A DNA stretch of 7,066 nucleotides from the NCBI GenBank assembly GCA_903827075.1, contig CAIKGX010000007.1, forward strand, positions 1-7,066. Direction: 5' to 3'. Positions 5,861 through 7,066 of the stretch are shown in pieces. The position numbers were made by a program, and so were the translations under genes. The notes under the pieces are model-generated. The model had not been told where the DNA came from, ran no database searches, and was given only the letters and a program-made list of their open reading frames with translations. This stretch comes from an uncultured beta proteobacterium. GTDB lineage: Bacteria > Pseudomonadota > Gammaproteobacteria > Burkholderiales > Burkholderiaceae. The stretch's first letter is position 1, and every line of letters starts with the position of its first letter.

Positions 5861-5972
5861 AAATTTTTTGGTTGGTTTTTTATCAAAATCAAGAGGATCA
5901 TTTTCCCCTATTAGAGGGTTGAGTGTATTCAATTAATTAACCATGCCGTCCTACAGGGAATACAAGATGCAG

Positions 5973-6001
5973 TTGACTACCAAGTCACTCGAATCTAAAT
6001 T
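5973..6001 (+). promoter_or_regulatory. Predicted promoter of the exonuclease gene
   Basis: A -35 TTGACT (5973-5978) and a -10 TAAATT (5996-6001) are separated by 17 bp. The start point would be near 6008, giving a leader of about 26 nt. No equally good promoter was found for the divergent metallophosphoesterase gene in the same gap. Confidence 0.5.
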
Positions 6002-6033
6002 GAGCAATTGCAAACTCTTTTTGGAAAGCAGGA

Positions 6034-6639
6034 ATGAATCAAGAGCAGTGTTATCTATCGTTGGATCTTGAGCTGAATAATGCACCAGATAATTCAACGG
6101 TAAATCCCAAGATTATTCAGGTCGGTATTGCGATTGGAAGTTATTTAAATTACAAAAATAACAGCATTGCTAAGTACAAGTGGTATTTAGATCCACAAGA
6201 GCCCATTTTCGAATTCATTACCAATTTGACCGGCATCTCCAATGAAGACATCATCAGAAATGCCGTGTCCCATGAACAGGTCGCCAAAGAGATCGGTGAG
6301 TTGATCCAGGCTCATCAGTGCTTCATTAACCCAATTACCTGGGGTGGTGGTGACTCAACTGACTTGAAGCTTGAGTTTATAAATCGAGGCACCCATTTTC
6401 CGTATTTTGGACGTAGATGGATTGATATAAAAACTTGGTATACCTTGCATATGCTGGCAATGGGAAAGAAACCGAGTGGCGGATTGTCGTCTGCGCAGGC
6501 TAGCTTTAAATTACATTTTGAAGGTATCCCCCACAGAGCAGATGACGATGCTTTTAATACGCTACGACTATTCTTCGCTATCCTCGAAAGACAAAACCAA
6601 CACTATCAATTGATAACAGATGCCAAGAAAATTCACTAG
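6034..6639 (+). CDS. DEDDh-type 3'-5' exonuclease (RNase T / DnaQ superfamily)
   Basis: The product has 201 residues. Exo I is YLSLDLELNN, with Asp11 and Glu13 as metal ligands. A QVGIAI strand follows, then NLTGISNED, typical of this superfamily. Exo II is in the stretch WGGGDSTDLKLEF, where Asp107 or Asp110 would be the third acid. Exo III is HRADDDAFNT, with general-base His167 and metal-binding Asp172, so it is the DEDDh rather than the DEDDy class. It should trim nucleotides from 3' ends of RNA or DNA; the substrate is not evident. KapD/ERI-like stand-alone exonucleases are the closest style. The length suits a single domain with no fusion. The start ATG follows GGAAAG and AGGA (6023-6033), a poor but usable site. 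It is divergent from the metallophosphoesterase gene. Its 3' end lies about 100 bp from the putative integration site, so it is probably the last host gene before the element. Confidence 0.88.
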   Translation: MNQEQCYLSLDLELNNAPDNSTVNPKIIQVGIAIGSYLNYKNNSIAKYKWYLDPQEPIFEFITNLTGISNEDIIRNAVSHEQVAKEIGELIQAHQCFINPITWGGGDSTDLKLEFINRGTHFPYFGRRWIDIKTWYTLHMLAMGKKPSGGLSSAQASFKLHFEGIPHRADDDAFNTLRLFFAILERQNQHYQLITDAKKIH

Positions 6640-6662
6640 GGACCACAAAGCCAAGATTAAAG

Positions 6663-6685
6663 GGTGGGTAGAATGGTGGGTAGAA
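6663..6685. repeat. Tandem direct repeat, two 11-bp units
   Basis: GGTGGGTAGAA occurs at 6663-6673 and 6675-6685, one base apart, in the 3' region of the exonuclease gene. It is a short duplication with no evident role, and it lies just left of the orphan terminator. Confidence 0.6.
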
Positions 6686-6691
6686 GAGCCC

Positions 6692-6724
6692 AAAAAAACA
6701 AAGAGCCCCGTGGTTATGGGCTCT
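6692..6724 (-). terminator. Minus-strand intrinsic terminator with no minus-strand gene nearby
   Basis: Read on the minus strand, AGAGCCC (6724-6718) pairs with GGGCTCT (6708-6702) across a 9-nt loop, and the stem is followed by TTGTTTTTTT (6701-6692). The plus direction lacks a T-run, so it serves leftward transcription only. No leftward gene lies to its right within the window. A second copy of AGAGCCC at 6685-6691 could compete for pairing. It is best explained as the terminator of a host gene, perhaps a tRNA, displaced by integration. Confidence 0.75.
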
Positions 6725-6734
6725 GCTGTCGTAT

Positions 6735-6757
6735 ATGGCGGAAGAGGTGTCCGCCAT
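6735..6757. other. Candidate attachment-site core of the adjacent integrase (serine-tRNA-like 3' end on minus strand)
   Basis: Eight-bp perfect inverted arms ATGGCGGA (6735-6742) and TCCGCCAT (6750-6757) flank a 7-bp centre, AGAGGTG. This is the arm-overlap-arm layout of tyrosine-recombinase core sites. Read on the minus strand, the centre plus left arm give CACCTCTTCCGCCA, which looks like the 3' acceptor end of a bacterial serine tRNA including discriminator G and CCA (compare ...CCCACCTCTTCCGCCA). The sequence before CAC does not continue as a T-arm, as expected if the tRNA body was swapped for element DNA at the crossover. The integrase gene starts 156 bp away. The second att copy would lie outside the window. 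Confidence 0.5.
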
Positions 6758-6761
6758 TTGA

Positions 6762-6862
6762 TAATCTTACTTAACTGCATTTAATCTTATATTTGTATAA
6801 TACATATAGCTTATAGAGTATTTTATGACTTAATTGGTCTTATTTAATATAATGTAATCTTA
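6762..6862 (+). repeat. Three TAATCTTA boxes upstream of the integrase
   Basis: The octamer TAATCTTA occurs at 6762-6769, 6782-6789 and 6855-6862, all in the same direction. The first two are exactly 20 bp apart. They lie between the candidate core site and the integrase gene, where arm-type integrase sites or excisionase sites are expected. The region is AT-rich, so chance is possible. Confidence 0.4.
6825..6853 (+). promoter_or_regulatory. Predicted integrase promoter
   Basis: A -35 ATGACT (6825-6830) and a perfect -10 TATAAT (6848-6853) are 17 bp apart. Transcription would start near 6860, about 53 nt before the integrase ATG. Another perfect TATAAT at 6796-6801 has no recognisable -35. 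Confidence 0.5.
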
Positions 6863-6866
6863 CATT
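6851..6866. promoter_or_regulatory. Palindrome over the integrase promoter start point
   Basis: AATGTAA-TC-TTACATT is a 7-2-7 inverted repeat that overlaps the last bases of the -10 and the predicted start point. It also contains one TAATCTTA box. The position suits autorepression by the integrase or a small element-encoded regulator. No binding protein is identified. Confidence 0.45.
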
Positions 6867-6912
6867 TTTAGGTATGTAGGAAGGTATTTCGTACCGCAAA
6901 TTGAGATTACAA

Positions 6913-7066
6913 ATGCCGAGAATTATTAAACCAATGTCAGCACTATCTGTAGGCCGCTTAAAGAGCGTGGGATGGCATGCTGTTGGCGGGGTTAGTGGCC
7001 TTGCATTGCAGATCAGAAATTCCCAAAATAAGATCCCAGGAAGCCCCCTATCTAGGTCTTGGGTAC
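6913..7066 (+). CDS. Tyrosine-recombinase integrase, N-terminal arm-binding domain only (cut by right edge)
   Basis: The ATG at 6913 opens a frame of 51 residues that reaches the window edge without a stop. It begins MPRIIKPMSALSVGRL, followed by WHAVGGVSGLALQIR. This matches the start of the DUF4102-type arm-DNA-binding domain found at the N-terminus of P4/phage-like integrases of genomic islands in Proteobacteria. A short Asn/Lys/Pro-rich insert (36-46) precedes SRSWV, which corresponds to the usual 'RSW' strand. The core-binding and catalytic domains (Arg-His-Arg-Tyr) lie beyond the window, so activity cannot be judged. There is no strong ribosome site; GAG sits 7 nt upstream. The integrase would join the element's att site to the host core, probably the inverted repeat at 6735-6757. 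It reads away from that site, into the element. Confidence 0.85.
   Translation, partial: MPRIIKPMSALSVGRLKSVGWHAVGGVSGLALQIRNSQNKIPGSPLSRSWV

Noticed and set aside
5861..5932. TTG start for the metallophosphoesterase adding 24 residues
   Set aside because: The extra residues are polar and unlike the family, whose members begin at the first beta strand. Not fully excluded, since neither start has a clear ribosome site.
6568..6780. 70-codon minus-strand open frame across the exonuclease end and terminator
   Set aside because: It runs through the terminator hairpin and att-like repeat, has no ribosome site and no recognisable product.
6735..6810. A complete tRNA gene next to the att-like repeat
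   Set aside because: Only the acceptor-like 3' tip is present; no T-, anticodon or D-arm could be folded in the adjoining AT-rich sequence.

Overview
The window looks like a chromosomal segment of a moderately low-GC betaproteobacterium. Polynucleobacter or a close Burkholderiales relative is the best guess, inferred from protein style and composition and not confirmed by any search. It holds ten genes: eight complete, and one cut by each edge.

Left block, minus strand (about 2460 down to 1): a compact c-type/b-type cytochrome operon. In transcription order it encodes an SHP/DUF1924-like mono-haem cytochrome c, a DHC-type dihaem cytochrome c, a four-helix cytochrome b561-type membrane protein and, 49 bp further on, a seven-helix membrane sensor histidine kinase that runs off the left edge just after its H-box. 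The first two junctions are 4-bp ATGA overlaps. The likely system is an electron path from the membrane cytochrome b through the dihaem protein to an oxygen- or NO-binding SHP, with a membrane kinase attached.

Divergent from it (2690-3271, plus strand) lies a gene for a membrane-anchored periplasmic protein made of two copies of a small beta-rich repeat. The 247-bp gap between them holds a 15-bp palindrome over the predicted operon -35 box. It also holds nested inverted repeats able to fold into a three-way-junction RNA just upstream of the plus-strand gene. A strong bidirectional terminator closes that gene and the facing hipA.

Centre, minus strand (5860 down to 3340): a metallophosphoesterase gene, then a hipBA toxin-antitoxin pair. 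Upstream of hipB are three TACAA-N8-TTGTA operators at exactly 27-bp centre spacing, overlapping the predicted promoter. Divergent from the phosphoesterase gene is a DEDDh-type 3'-5' exonuclease gene (6034-6639).

Right end: a minus-strand intrinsic terminator with no minus-strand gene feeding it, then an 8-7-8 inverted repeat that looks like a tyrosine-recombinase core site. The minus strand of that repeat resembles the 3' end of a serine tRNA. An AT-rich region with repeated TAATCTTA boxes and a promoter/palindrome follows, then the start of a phage/island-type integrase cut by the window edge. This is read as the boundary of an integrated element that continues to the right. No CRISPR array, rRNA gene or complete tRNA gene was seen.
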